From: BOG-931 sp963761525
GTDB lineage: Bacteria > Pseudomonadota > Alphaproteobacteria > Rhizobiales > Xanthobacteraceae
Reading direction: 5' to 3'
Length of the DNA: 64,000 bases
Assembly (NCBI GenBank): GCA_963761525.1
Contig: CAVXHG010000006.1
Coordinates: forward strand, 372,001 to 436,000
Part shown: one piece after another, positions 53,216 to 60,814 of the stretch
How the letters are laid out: every line of letters begins with the position of its first letter
How positions within the stretch are numbered: position 1 is the first letter of the stretch
Position numbers and translations under genes: made by a program
Notes under the pieces: generated by a model
Database searches by the model: none
What the model was told of the DNA's origin: nothing
Seen by the model: the letters and a program-made list of their open reading frames with translations, nothing else

Positions 53216-53586
53216 CGGCTTCTCCCCTTCTCTCTGGCAAAACCTTGGTGTCATTTCCACGCGAGCGATCGTGATCGCTGCGGGCTGCCGCCGCGTATTG
53301 TCCCGCTGCAAATGATGCGGTTCAACGGCCAACTTATGCCGACAAAGCCCCCTGATCGAAGAGAGCATGGCCGGCGTATTCACTTGTTCCCTCAATCGCT
53401 GATGGATGAATCGTAGGCCCGTGCACATCAAAAGACATAAAATTCGCGGCAAATTCTCGCTTCTCACGCCACCATTGTGGGTGCGCACCAAACCGTGATT
53501 GTGAGTGTGCACCAAACCGTGCACACTACCGCGAAGGTGAGATTAGCCGCCGGAATGCGACAGGCTGAATTGATTAAACATCCGGC
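53216..53586. other. Divergent intergenic region between secreted hydrolase and HWE kinase
   Basis: About 370 bases without a convincing gene. It holds the hydrolase ribosome binding site and a 24-bp tandem repeat at 53474-53521 close to the kinase start; AT-rich bases near 53440-53465 may be promoter. The open frame here is an extension of the hydrolase frame and looks non-coding. Confidence 0.6.
53474..53521. repeat. 24-bp tandem repeat in a divergent promoter region
   Basis: Two adjacent 24-bp units (53474-53497 and 53498-53521) with two differences, each ending GCACCAAACCGTG. GTGTGCAC and GTGCGCAC inside the units are near-palindromic, so each unit could hold one protein-binding site. 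Confidence 0.85.
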
Positions 53587-54549
53587 TTGGCGGTGGGCGT
53601 GAGCGACCAGTCGAACACGGATCGCCGAACGCGTTTTGTGGAGCGTGTGGGTCCTTATTCATGGACGGCGCTCCTCGTTGTTGTCGGCTGCCTCGCAATG
53701 GCGTGGTTGCTCCACGACATCGTTTCTCATTTGGGCATCAATGCGCTGTATCCGACATTCTACCCGGCGGTGCTGCTGGCGGCACTGATCGCGGGTACGC
53801 CGGCCGGGATCGTGACGATCCTCGGCGCTGTTCTGATCGTCTGGTGGGCGTTCATTCCGCCGTTTCATTCATTCGGTCCGCTTACCCGCGATCACATCGC
53901 CAATCTGTTGCTGTTCGCTGCGTCGTGCGGCTGTCTTGTCGTCATGTCGCATCTGTACCGCAGCGCTCTGATCCGGCTGCGTCGCCGCGACCGCGAACGG
54001 GAATTGCTGCTGCAGGAAATGCAACATCGTGGACGCAATACCTACGCCGTCGTCGAATTGATTGTGCGCACGACGCTGGTGAACGACCGTGCCAGCGCCG
54101 ACGCCATTGCCGGGCGGGTGCGTGCCGTCAGTTCGGCGAACGATCTGGTGAACCAGTCCGACGAAAAGACGGTGCCTTTGCCGGCGCTGCTGTCGCTTGA
54201 ATTCGCGCCGAACCCGGAAACGCGACTGCAAACGTCGGGACCCGATGTCGAAGTCTCGTCGGACGCCGCGCGAAAGCTCGGGCTGGTGTTCCATGAATTG
54301 GTGACCAACGCGATGAAGCACGGTGCGCTCGCCAATCCCGACGGCCGCGTCGCCGTCGACTGGCAAGCCGACGGCCGCATCGTTCATCTGACCTGGCACG
54401 AGCAGAATGGCCCCACGGTTTCACCGCCGCAGCGGCAAGGTTTTGGCACCTTGATCGTTACGGAGAGCCTCAAATCGCTTTCCGGCAGCACCACTTTCGC
54501 CTTCGATCCAAAGGGGCTGCGCTGCGATATGTCGTTCGACTGCCAATAA
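53587..54549 (+). CDS. HWE-type sensor histidine kinase with DUF4118 membrane domain
   Basis: 320 residues. Four membrane segments in a DUF4118-like region (ALLVVVGCLAMAWLLHDIV, YPAVLLAALIAGTPAGIVTILGAVLIVWW, IANLLLFAASCGCLVVM). The HWE kinase core follows: H147 in LLQEMQHRGRNTYAVVELI, N-box VFHELVTNAMKHGAL, the name-giving W-x-E in LTWHEQNGP and GFGTLIVTESL. HWE kinases are alphaproteobacterial and often drive the general stress response. No response regulator is adjacent. The frame has no early ATG; TTG 53587, GTG 53593 or GTG 53599 must be the start. Confidence 0.9.
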   Translation: MAVGVSDQSNTDRRTRFVERVGPYSWTALLVVVGCLAMAWLLHDIVSHLGINALYPTFYPAVLLAALIAGTPAGIVTILGAVLIVWWAFIPPFHSFGPLTRDHIANLLLFAASCGCLVVMSHLYRSALIRLRRRDRERELLLQEMQHRGRNTYAVVELIVRTTLVNDRASADAIAGRVRAVSSANDLVNQSDEKTVPLPALLSLEFAPNPETRLQTSGPDVEVSSDAARKLGLVFHELVTNAMKHGALANPDGRVAVDWQADGRIVHLTWHEQNGPTVSPPQRQGFGTLIVTESLKSLSGSTTFAFDPKGLRCDMSFDCQ

Positions 54550-54623
54550 CCGTGGCAATCGGTCCATGGAACCTTTGCTGACGCCAGGCGTTACCCGCGA
54601 CTGTCTCAACGCAGGAGTCGGCT

Positions 54624-54881
54624 ATGGACGCCCATCGTACCCGTGAGACGTTCCCGAAAGACACGTCCGAGCAACTGTCGCGCGCCCTTGGTGACGCCGT
54701 GCTCAAGCTGTGGGGTGAGTTGCCGACCGGCTTGCAAAACCGGTTGTTCCGTGAGGCGACGACCGCTCAGGATGTGAAGTTGCGGCCCAGGCTTGCGATC
54801 TTCCTGCACGACCAGCATCCGCGCACCACAGCGGCCCGGCGCGTCCAGGCGATCATCGAACCGGATAGTTTGGGCGGCTGA
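54624..54881 (+). CDS. Small conserved hypothetical protein
   Basis: 85 residues: MDAHRTRETFPKDTSEQ, LGDAVLKLWGELPTGLQNRLFREATTAQ, RPRLAIFLHDQHPRT and a final EPDSLGG. I recall similar short proteins in rhizobia (the LAxFLHDxHPRT block) without known function. AGGAG six bases before ATG supports it. It follows the HWE kinase gene by 74 bases on the same strand, so the pair may be cotranscribed. No signal peptide or membrane segment; predicted helical. Confidence 0.75.
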   Translation: MDAHRTRETFPKDTSEQLSRALGDAVLKLWGELPTGLQNRLFREATTAQDVKLRPRLAIFLHDQHPRTTAARRVQAIIEPDSLGG

Positions 54882-54896
54882 AGGCTTCGCTTCGTC

Positions 54897-54919
54897 ATTG
54901 CTGGACTTGATCCGGCAAT
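54897..54919. repeat. Palindrome, 9-bp stem with CTTGA loop
   Basis: ATTGCTGGA-CTTGA-TCCGGCAAT, one G-T pair; same family as 55672-55694, which is the perfect form of this stem. Confidence 0.8.
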
Positions 54920-54956
54920 CCCAATTCGTTCGGCACGGCATTGCCAGGTGATCGAG

Positions 54957-54979
54957 ATGCCCGCAACAAGTGCGGGCAT
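54957..54979. repeat. Palindrome, perfect 9-bp stem with ACAAG loop
   Basis: ATGCCCGCA-ACAAG-TGCGGGCAT, 37 bases after the previous palindrome, with a GACGA tail like the other members. Confidence 0.85.
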
Positions 54980-55320
54980 GACGAGCGAAAACCAAGCTCA
55001 AATTACGTAACGCCTTGATCGATAGATACAAATTGTGCGTTTTGCGAATCTTTGTTTCCAAAATCACCAAACAGCAGTTTTAGATCACGCGCATAAGCTC
55101 CCGATCTAACAGCACAAATCGAAACGCTTTGACTTCGCGTTTCAGATTTGAAAAAGGAGTCTCAATCTCGCTCACGTACAAGGACGTTATGCGGTGACCC
55201 CGCAGGACGGAGCGGGATGCGGTGCCCGCGCGTGGCGGCTCGTCACTGCCACTCCCGGGCGGCCTGGGCATCAGCCTGCCGGCACTATGACCGGCGCGCG
55301 AGGTGCATCGCTGGAAGTGC

Positions 55321-55456
55321 CACACCGTAAGGTGTGTCACGAAGCCTGGCCCAGGTTGAGCCTTGGGATGAATAGTCCCATTGGCACAGAGCCGTGGTGG
55401 GACGCCGAGAGGCGAGCGCGCGGCGATCCGCGCGCGCCGCACCCCGCAGGGTGCGG
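55321..55456. ncRNA. Candidate structured RNA segment with three tetraloop hairpins
   Basis: Within 136 bases there are three perfect hairpins of 6, 8 and 8 bp with loops GTAA (GNRA-type), CGAT and CGCA, plus GGGA...TCCC at 55371-55382. The density and the tetraloop sizes suggest a folded RNA or an RNA-like repeat. No Rfam family is recognised; strand is unknown and it may only be a GC-rich repeat. Confidence 0.3.
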
Positions 55457-55671
55457 TCGTTGGCTACGCGTCTGTCGGCGTTCCGCTTCCTTGCTTTCTT
55501 TCCGTTCTTACATTTCGTGGCTCGAAGCGCAGATCGTGAGGATACCGGTGTCCACCGCCGGTGTGTTCTCTGGCGAAGATCGGTGCGGAGAGCGAAGAAA
55601 TTCTTGCCGCGTGACGATGACTCGGGTGCGGATCGCATCGCGAGAACGGGATTGCTTGCTCTTGATTCGTC

Positions 55672-55694
55672 ATTGCCGGACTTGATCCGGCAAT
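55672..55694. repeat. Palindrome, perfect 9-bp stem with CTTGA loop
   Basis: ATTGCCGGA-CTTGA-TCCGGCAAT, the perfect version of the stem at 54897; the two copies bound the hairpin-rich core. Confidence 0.88.
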
Positions 55695-55752
55695 CCATAC
55701 GGCGGCGCCGGGATCACTTATGGATGTTGTCGCATTCGGCGCGTCAGCATGG

Positions 55753-55775
55753 ACCACCGGGTCAAGCCCGGTGGT
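55753..55775. repeat. Palindrome, perfect 9-bp stem with TCAAG loop
   Basis: ACCACCGGG-TCAAG-CCCGGTGGT, 54 bases downstream of the SIMPL gene's stop (minus strand), where it may serve as its terminator. Confidence 0.85.
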
Positions 55776-55829
55776 GACGAAGAGAGAGATGTTTCTCTTC
55801 GCAAGCTAATGACGGTGGAGGGAAAGTGG

Positions 55830-56549
55830 CTAATGCACCACGTCGAAACCGACGGTGACCTGTACGCTCAACGTATCTTCGCCGCTGAGGATCTGCGTCG
55901 GCATCGCCGGCGCCGCAGCGCGCATGAGCTTTCCGAACACCGGCGGGGTAGCGCCGGCGCCTTCGCTGACAAACGCAACGACGCCAATCGTAAGCCCCGC
56001 GGCCTTGGCATAGAGCTCGGCCTTGCGCCGTGCGTCCGCCATGGCGGCCTGCCGCGCCTGATCGAGCAGCGCCGAGGAATTGGAGTGCAGATATTCGACG
56101 TTGCCGATATCCGTCGCGCCGGTAGCGACCAGCCTGTCGAGGATGGCGCCGGTTTTTCCGATATCGCGAATCTTGACGTTCAACCGGTTCGAAACACTAA
56201 AGCCCGTGAGCTTCTGCTCGCTGCCCGACACCGGCGACGTGTAAACCGGCTGCAGCGAATACTGCACGGTCTGGATATCGTTGCGAGCGATGCCGGCATC
56301 GGTAAGCGCGCTGATGACGGCGGCCATCGATTTGGCATTGGCGTCCGCGGCTTCGCCCGCCGTTTTGGCGCGGCTCATGACGCCGGCGTTGATCGCGGCA
56401 TAATCCGGAGCGACGCTGACACTGCCTTCGCCGGTGACCACGATGCGTGCGTCCGCGGCCGGAGACTGCGGCATCTGGGCGAAGGCCGGCGCAACCGCAA
56501 AAGCAATCGCAAAAGCAATGGCCCGAAGCCCGACAAGCGACGCGGTCAT
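55830..56549 (-). CDS. SIMPL (DUF541) domain protein, periplasmic
   Basis: 239 residues. Signal peptide LRAIAFAIAFAVAPAFAQ, then RIVVTGEGSVSVAPDYAAINAGV, the usual opening of SIMPL proteins, and GIARNDIQTVQYSLQPVY, FSVSNRLNVKIRDIGKTG, QARQAAMADARRKAELYAKAAGLTIG and ILSGEDTLSVQVTVGFDV. Periplasmic or outer-membrane-associated; some relatives (such as BP26/Omp28 of Brucella) form oligomeric rings. Molecular function unknown. GGGGAGG precedes the ATG. Same strand as the aldo/keto reductase upstream, 99 bases away. Confidence 0.92.
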   Translation of the reverse strand: MTASLVGLRAIAFAIAFAVAPAFAQMPQSPAADARIVVTGEGSVSVAPDYAAINAGVMSRAKTAGEAADANAKSMAAVISALTDAGIARNDIQTVQYSLQPVYTSPVSGSEQKLTGFSVSNRLNVKIRDIGKTGAILDRLVATGATDIGNVEYLHSNSSALLDQARQAAMADARRKAELYAKAAGLTIGVVAFVSEGAGATPPVFGKLMRAAAPAMPTQILSGEDTLSVQVTVGFDVVH

Positions 56550-56648
56550 GGTTTCCTCCCCTTTGGCAAAAACCCCTGGGCTACTCTCACCGCAGTGTTC
56601 TGTTCGCCCATTGCGGCGGCGGCTGGGCGAAATCTGTCCGCGGCTGTC

Positions 56649-57605
56649 TCAACGGCCTTGGTGACCGTCGAGACCGATACCCTTGAGTTGGCCGAACAGA
56701 TCCGCAAGTTTCTTGCGATCCGCCTCCGGCAGCGGCGGTTTCAGCAGCGCCGCGACGTTGCTGCGCAGGTGTGCGGCGTCGCCGGTGCCGAACAAGGTCA
56801 CGTCGACGCCCGGCTCGTGGCGTACGAAGCGATAGGCCGCCTCGATCATGCTGGATGCGCCGCCCGGATGCACCAGAAAGCCGAGCGGGTCGTCCGATGC
56901 GGCAAGCGACTTGTCGACCAGGCCCTTGGCCGCGAGCTCCTTGATCTCCCGCGCCACCCGCGGCGGATCGGTAAAGATGCTGCGCACCGCGAACATCAGC
57001 AGCGTGCCGACGCCTTTCTCGCGCGTGAACGGAAACACGTTCTGCCGCGCGCCCTGATGCATCATGTGGAAGCCGACCATGTACACTTCCCAGACCGGAT
57101 CGCGCAGCGCCAGCTTGAGCGCGGCGTTGGTGTGATCGACGATCGGATTTTCGGTCAGGCCGATGTGGCGAATCTTGCCTTTCTGCTTCTGCTCGATCAG
57201 CACCGGTCCCAGCGTGTTGAGCGCGTAATCGTACATCTGCGTCTCAATGCCGTGCAGATTGAATACGTCAACGTAATCGGTACTCATAAGCCGCAGCGAC
57301 TTGTCGATGCTCGCGACCAGGTCTTCTGGCGACGTCCATTTTCCGTCGCGATAAGCGTGCGTCTTTGTCGCTACCACAACTTTGTCGCGCGCAAGCGACT
57401 TGAGTGCACGGCCGACCACGCCCTCGGTGCCGTAGGACGGCGCGGTATCGATGAACGTGATGCCGAGATCGACGGCATCAAGCACCAGCCGCGCCAATTC
57501 CTCTTCGCTTTTGCCGGTTTTCAGGCCCATGCGGGAAAACCCGCCGGTGCCCAGCCCGGCAACGCTGACGCGGAGCCCGGTGTTGCCGAGTGTGGTGTAT
57601 TCCAT
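56649..57605 (-). CDS. Aldo/keto reductase (AKR, TAS/YajO-like)
   Basis: 318 residues. MEYTTLGNTGLRVSVAGLGTGGF opens the family; catalytic D and Y are in TFIDTAPSYGTEGVVGRAL, K in VVVATKTHAY and H in DVFNLHGIE. HPGGASSMIEAAYRFVRHEPGVDVTLFGTGD near the end is the cofactor region. ATG 57605 has AGGAAA nine bases upstream; ATG 57626 is an in-frame alternative, and the frame to 58337 is antisense noise over the kinase gene. Divergent from the GAF kinase (183 bases). Confidence 0.92.
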   Translation of the reverse strand: MEYTTLGNTGLRVSVAGLGTGGFSRMGLKTGKSEEELARLVLDAVDLGITFIDTAPSYGTEGVVGRALKSLARDKVVVATKTHAYRDGKWTSPEDLVASIDKSLRLMSTDYVDVFNLHGIETQMYDYALNTLGPVLIEQKQKGKIRHIGLTENPIVDHTNAALKLALRDPVWEVYMVGFHMMHQGARQNVFPFTREKGVGTLLMFAVRSIFTDPPRVAREIKELAAKGLVDKSLAASDDPLGFLVHPGGASSMIEAAYRFVRHEPGVDVTLFGTGDAAHLRSNVAALLKPPLPEADRKKLADLFGQLKGIGLDGHQGR

Positions 57606-57788
57606 TGCTGTATTTCCTGTGGCCATGCTGTCGTATCTCGTCTCCTGTTCGGTCTGGCAAGCCGTCGACCGGCATGGCAGGTTCGGACAACTCATCAGCG
57701 ACGCAGGCCGGATCAAAAAAGGCCTCGCAGCGTTCTTATACCAATACCCGATTTCAATTGTAGATTTCGAGCTTGTGGATTTCGGACG

Positions 57789-58994
57789 ATGGCCGATGAA
57801 TTTCGGGCAGACATTGAGGCGGTCGAGGCAATCGATGCGATTCCGACGATCCTCAATGTGGTGTGCCGTGTCACCGGCATGGGCTTCGCCGCGGTGGCGC
57901 GGGTAACCGAGCAGCGCTGGGTCTGCCTGGCGGTCAACGATGAAATCAATTTCGGGCTTCAGCCCGGTGGCGAGCTTAAAGTCGAGACCACGATCTGCCA
58001 CGAGGTCCGGCAAGGGCGCGAAGCCGTCGCCATCGATCATGTTGCCGAGGACGAGGTCTATTGCGGGCATCAGACGCCGCAGATGTACGGCTTTCAAAGC
58101 TACATTTCGACGCCGATTTTTCTCAAAGACGGCAGCTTCTTCGGTACGCTCTGCGCGATCGATCCAGCACCTGCCAAGCTGAAAAACCCCGGCGTGATCG
58201 GAATGTTCAAGCTGTTCGCCGACATGATCGCTTTTCAGCTCGATGCCGGCCGGCGGGCGGCAACGGCGGAAGCCAGTCTGCTCGATGCAACCACGACGGC
58301 GGAATTTCGCGAACAGTTCATCGCGGTTCTCGGCCACGACCTGCGCAATCCGCTGGCTTCGATCGGCGCCGGCACTGAACTTCTGCGAAAGACCCCGCTC
58401 AACGACAAAGCCCGCGGCATTTTGACGATCATGGAGAAGAGCGTTTCGCGCATGTCCGCCATCATCAACAATGTGCTGGACTTCGCCCGCGGCCGTCTCG
58501 GCGCCGGCCTGACGCTCGCGGTGTCACCAACACTTCTGGAACCGGTCCTCAGGCAAGTCATCGACGAACTGCAATCGACTCATCCTGATCGGACGATAGA
58601 AGTGAAATTTGATTTGACGCAGCCGGTGGTCGCCGACCGCGTCCGCATCGGCCAGCTGCTCTCTAATCTTCTCGGCAATGCCCTGACTTACGGCGCCGCG
58701 GGGGCTCCAGTGCGCGTTACGGCGTCAACCGACGGCCGGTTCGCATTAGCCGTTTGCAACAAGGGTACGCCGATCCCGCCTGAAACCAGGAGCCGGTTGT
58801 TTCAGCCATTCTCCCGCGGCGAAGAGTGGTCGCATCAGCAGGGCCTTGGTCTCGGCCTCTACATCTCATCTGAAATCGCCCGCGCCCACGGCGGAACAAT
58901 TGAAGTCGAGTCGTCGGCCGAACAAACCTGCTTCTCGTTCACGATGCCGCTCGATGGCGGCGCGCGTGCGCACGGTGCTGTTGCGAACTCTTGA
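57789..58994 (+). CDS. GAF domain sensor histidine kinase, cytoplasmic
   Basis: 401 residues. An N-terminal GAF domain (about 15-155: AIPTILNVVCRVTGMGFAAVARV to PIFLKDGSFFGTLCAIDP, IGMFKLFADMIAFQ), a dimerisation helix with H183 in FIAVLGHDLRNPLASIGAG, then the ATPase with N-box QLLSNLLGNALTYGA and G-boxes GLGLGLYISSEIARAHGG. No membrane segment, so it senses a cytoplasmic signal or light/redox through the GAF. ATG 57789 is the first in-frame start after antisense sequence. No response regulator follows, so it is an orphan kinase. Confidence 0.93.
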   Translation: MADEFRADIEAVEAIDAIPTILNVVCRVTGMGFAAVARVTEQRWVCLAVNDEINFGLQPGGELKVETTICHEVRQGREAVAIDHVAEDEVYCGHQTPQMYGFQSYISTPIFLKDGSFFGTLCAIDPAPAKLKNPGVIGMFKLFADMIAFQLDAGRRAATAEASLLDATTTAEFREQFIAVLGHDLRNPLASIGAGTELLRKTPLNDKARGILTIMEKSVSRMSAIINNVLDFARGRLGAGLTLAVSPTLLEPVLRQVIDELQSTHPDRTIEVKFDLTQPVVADRVRIGQLLSNLLGNALTYGAAGAPVRVTASTDGRFALAVCNKGTPIPPETRSRLFQPFSRGEEWSHQQGLGLGLYISSEIARAHGGTIEVESSAEQTCFSFTMPLDGGARAHGAVANS

Positions 58995-59130
58995 TCCGCT
59001 GCGGCGGAAGCGCGCACCAGCGGCGCCGGACGTGATAACGCGGCTTGGCAGCTTGGCTTCGCAGCTTGCCTGGACCCGACTTTGGCCTCGATCTTGCTCG
59101 CAGCAGGGGACGCCCATTGAGAGGTACCCG

Positions 59131-60735
59131 ATGCGAAGCCGAATGAGAATCAAACGAAGAGAATTCCTGAAAGGAACAACCGCGGGACTGGCGAGCCTCG
59201 CCGTTCCACAGCTAGCGCGGGCACAATCGCCAAGCAACACGCTGCTGCTGATTTCAGAATCCGGCGCGAACAGTGTCGACCCGCATACCGCGGGCGCCAA
59301 TCGCGGCGCTTACGAAGTCGCCTGGAATTGTTACGACCGGCTGCTGTCGCTGCAAATCGAAAAAGACGCCAACGGCACCGATCACGCCAACGCCACCAAG
59401 CCCGCGCCCGAACTCGCCGAAGAATGGAACGACAGTGGCCACGACGTGACGTTCAAACTGCGTAAAGATGCGACCTTCCATAACGGCGCGCCGGTCACCG
59501 CGAGGGACGTGAAGTGGTCACTCGATCGCGCGATTGCCGCCGGCGGCAATGCAAGATTCCAGATGAGCACCGCGTCGCTCAACAGCCCGGAGCAATTCGT
59601 CGTGGTCGACGATCATACGTTCCGTGTCGACTATGATCGCTTCGACCGCCAGCTGCTGCCAAATCTCGCGTTCTGCGTGCCCAACATTCTCAATTCGGAA
59701 CTGATCAAGAAGAACGCGACCGCGAGCGATCCATGGGGACTGGACTGGTCGAAAACCAATCTTGCCGGCGGCGGCGCTTATCAGATCGTCGATCGAACGC
59801 CGGACAGCATAACTTACGCGCGCTTCAATAACTGGAAGTCCGGTCCGCTGCCGAAAACCGAGCGCGTGGTGTGGCGCGTCGTGCCGTCGTCATCGACCCG
59901 CCGCGCGCTTCTCGAACGCGGCGATGTCGATGTGTCCAACGAGTTTCCGCCTCAGGACGTCGTGGAAATGGAGAAGGAAGGTAAAGTCAAGGTTGTCGAA
60001 ACTCCGATCGACAACGCCGTGCAATTCGTCGTCATGAACGAGAAGATGCCGCCGTTCGACAATGTGAAGGTCCGGCGCGCCATCGCCTATGCCATCCCCT
60101 ATCAAAAGATCATGGACGTCGCGCTCTTCAATAAAGCGCGTCCGATGTTCGGCGGACCCGAACAGATCACGACGGCAAAATGGCCGCAGCCATCGCCTTA
60201 CGACACCGATCTTGCGAAAGCGAAAGCATTGCTGGCCGAAGCCGGGCTCGCCAATGGTTTCGCGACGACCTTTTCATTCGACGCTGCGGCTGCAGGAATT
60301 ATCGAACCGATGAGTGTGCTGATTCAGGAGAACCTGGGCCAGATCGGTGTGAACGTAACCCTCAACAAGATCGCCGGAGCCAACTGGCGCTCGAGCTTCA
60401 CCAGCAAATCGCTGCCGTTCCTCACCAACCTGTTCTCCGGGTGGATGGATTACCCCAGTTACTTTTTCGAAATGGAGCTCGGCAAGACCTCGATCTTCAA
60501 CTCTGGCGACTTCGACAACGAAGCGGCCATGGCGATGCTGCACGAAGCGCGTTTCGAGCGCAATCCGGTGAAATACGACGCGATGGTCGAAAAATTCATC
60601 ACGATCGTGTTCGATGACGTGGCGACCGTTCCGGTTTACCAGCCGTCCGCGTATGTCGCGATGCAGAAGAACATCAGCGGCTATCGCTACTGGTTCCACC
60701 GGCAGATGGATTACCGGACGCTGGTAAAGACATGA
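59131..60735 (+). CDS. ABC transporter substrate-binding protein, peptide/opine (family 5) type
   Basis: 534 residues. Tat-like signal (KRREFLKGTTAGLASLAVPQLARA) followed by NTLLLISESGANSVDPHTAGANRGAYEVAWNCYDRLLS, PAPELAEEWNDSGHDVTFKLRKDATFHNGAPVTARDVKWSLDR (the SBP_bac_5 signature) and TERVVWRVVPSSSTRRALLERGDVDV. Binds oligopeptides, opines or other nickel- or sugar-like ligands. ATG 59131 with GAGAGG upstream, or 59143. No permease or ATPase genes of the same system are adjacent in the window, so it may be an orphan or its partners lie elsewhere. Confidence 0.92.
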   Translation: MRSRMRIKRREFLKGTTAGLASLAVPQLARAQSPSNTLLLISESGANSVDPHTAGANRGAYEVAWNCYDRLLSLQIEKDANGTDHANATKPAPELAEEWNDSGHDVTFKLRKDATFHNGAPVTARDVKWSLDRAIAAGGNARFQMSTASLNSPEQFVVVDDHTFRVDYDRFDRQLLPNLAFCVPNILNSELIKKNATASDPWGLDWSKTNLAGGGAYQIVDRTPDSITYARFNNWKSGPLPKTERVVWRVVPSSSTRRALLERGDVDVSNEFPPQDVVEMEKEGKVKVVETPIDNAVQFVVMNEKMPPFDNVKVRRAIAYAIPYQKIMDVALFNKARPMFGGPEQITTAKWPQPSPYDTDLAKAKALLAEAGLANGFATTFSFDAAAAGIIEPMSVLIQENLGQIGVNVTLNKIAGANWRSSFTSKSLPFLTNLFSGWMDYPSYFFEMELGKTSIFNSGDFDNEAAMAMLHEARFERNPVKYDAMVEKFITIVFDDVATVPVYQPSAYVAMQKNISGYRYWFHRQMDYRTLVKT

Positions 60736-60760
60736 ACGGAAACGGACTGCGCTTTGCGTT

Positions 60761-60814
60761 AGAGCGTGATCCGGAAAAGTGCCGACAGTCGTTTCAAAAC
60801 GATTTCGTTCTAGT
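60761..60814. repeat. Dispersed palindromic element, half copy 3
   Basis: AGAGCGTGATCCGGAAAAGTG matches the reverse complement of one half of copy 1 (31161) for 21 bases; the continuation GTCGTTTCAAAACGATTTCGTTCTAG is a different hairpin (CGTTT/AAACG) and overlaps the end of the dehydrogenase gene. Confidence 0.7.

Larger units (their letters stand above)
54882..55829. other. 948-base region without a protein gene: palindromes and a possible structured RNA
   Basis: Four 5-nt-loop palindromes (54897, 54957, 55672, 55753) flank a GC-rich core at 55190-55660 dense in strong hairpins: 55321-55336 (CACACC-GTAA-GGTGTG), 55416-55435 (GCGCGCGG-CGAT-CCGCGCGC) and 55437-55456 (CCGCACCC-CGCA-GGGTGCGG), all with 4-nt loops. 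Open frames on both strands here are Arg/Pro/Ser-rich with no homology I recognise and no ribosome binding site. AT-rich DNA at 54990-55170 may hold a promoter. Confidence 0.6.

Noticed and set aside
55080..55442. 120-codon frame on the minus strand
   Set aside because: Arg/Pro/Gly-rich, overlaps strong hairpins, no ribosome binding site and no family; treated as non-coding.
55749..57788. Upstream part of the open frame that ends in the GAF kinase
   Set aside because: It runs antisense through the SIMPL and aldo/keto reductase genes; the kinase domain starts at 57789.
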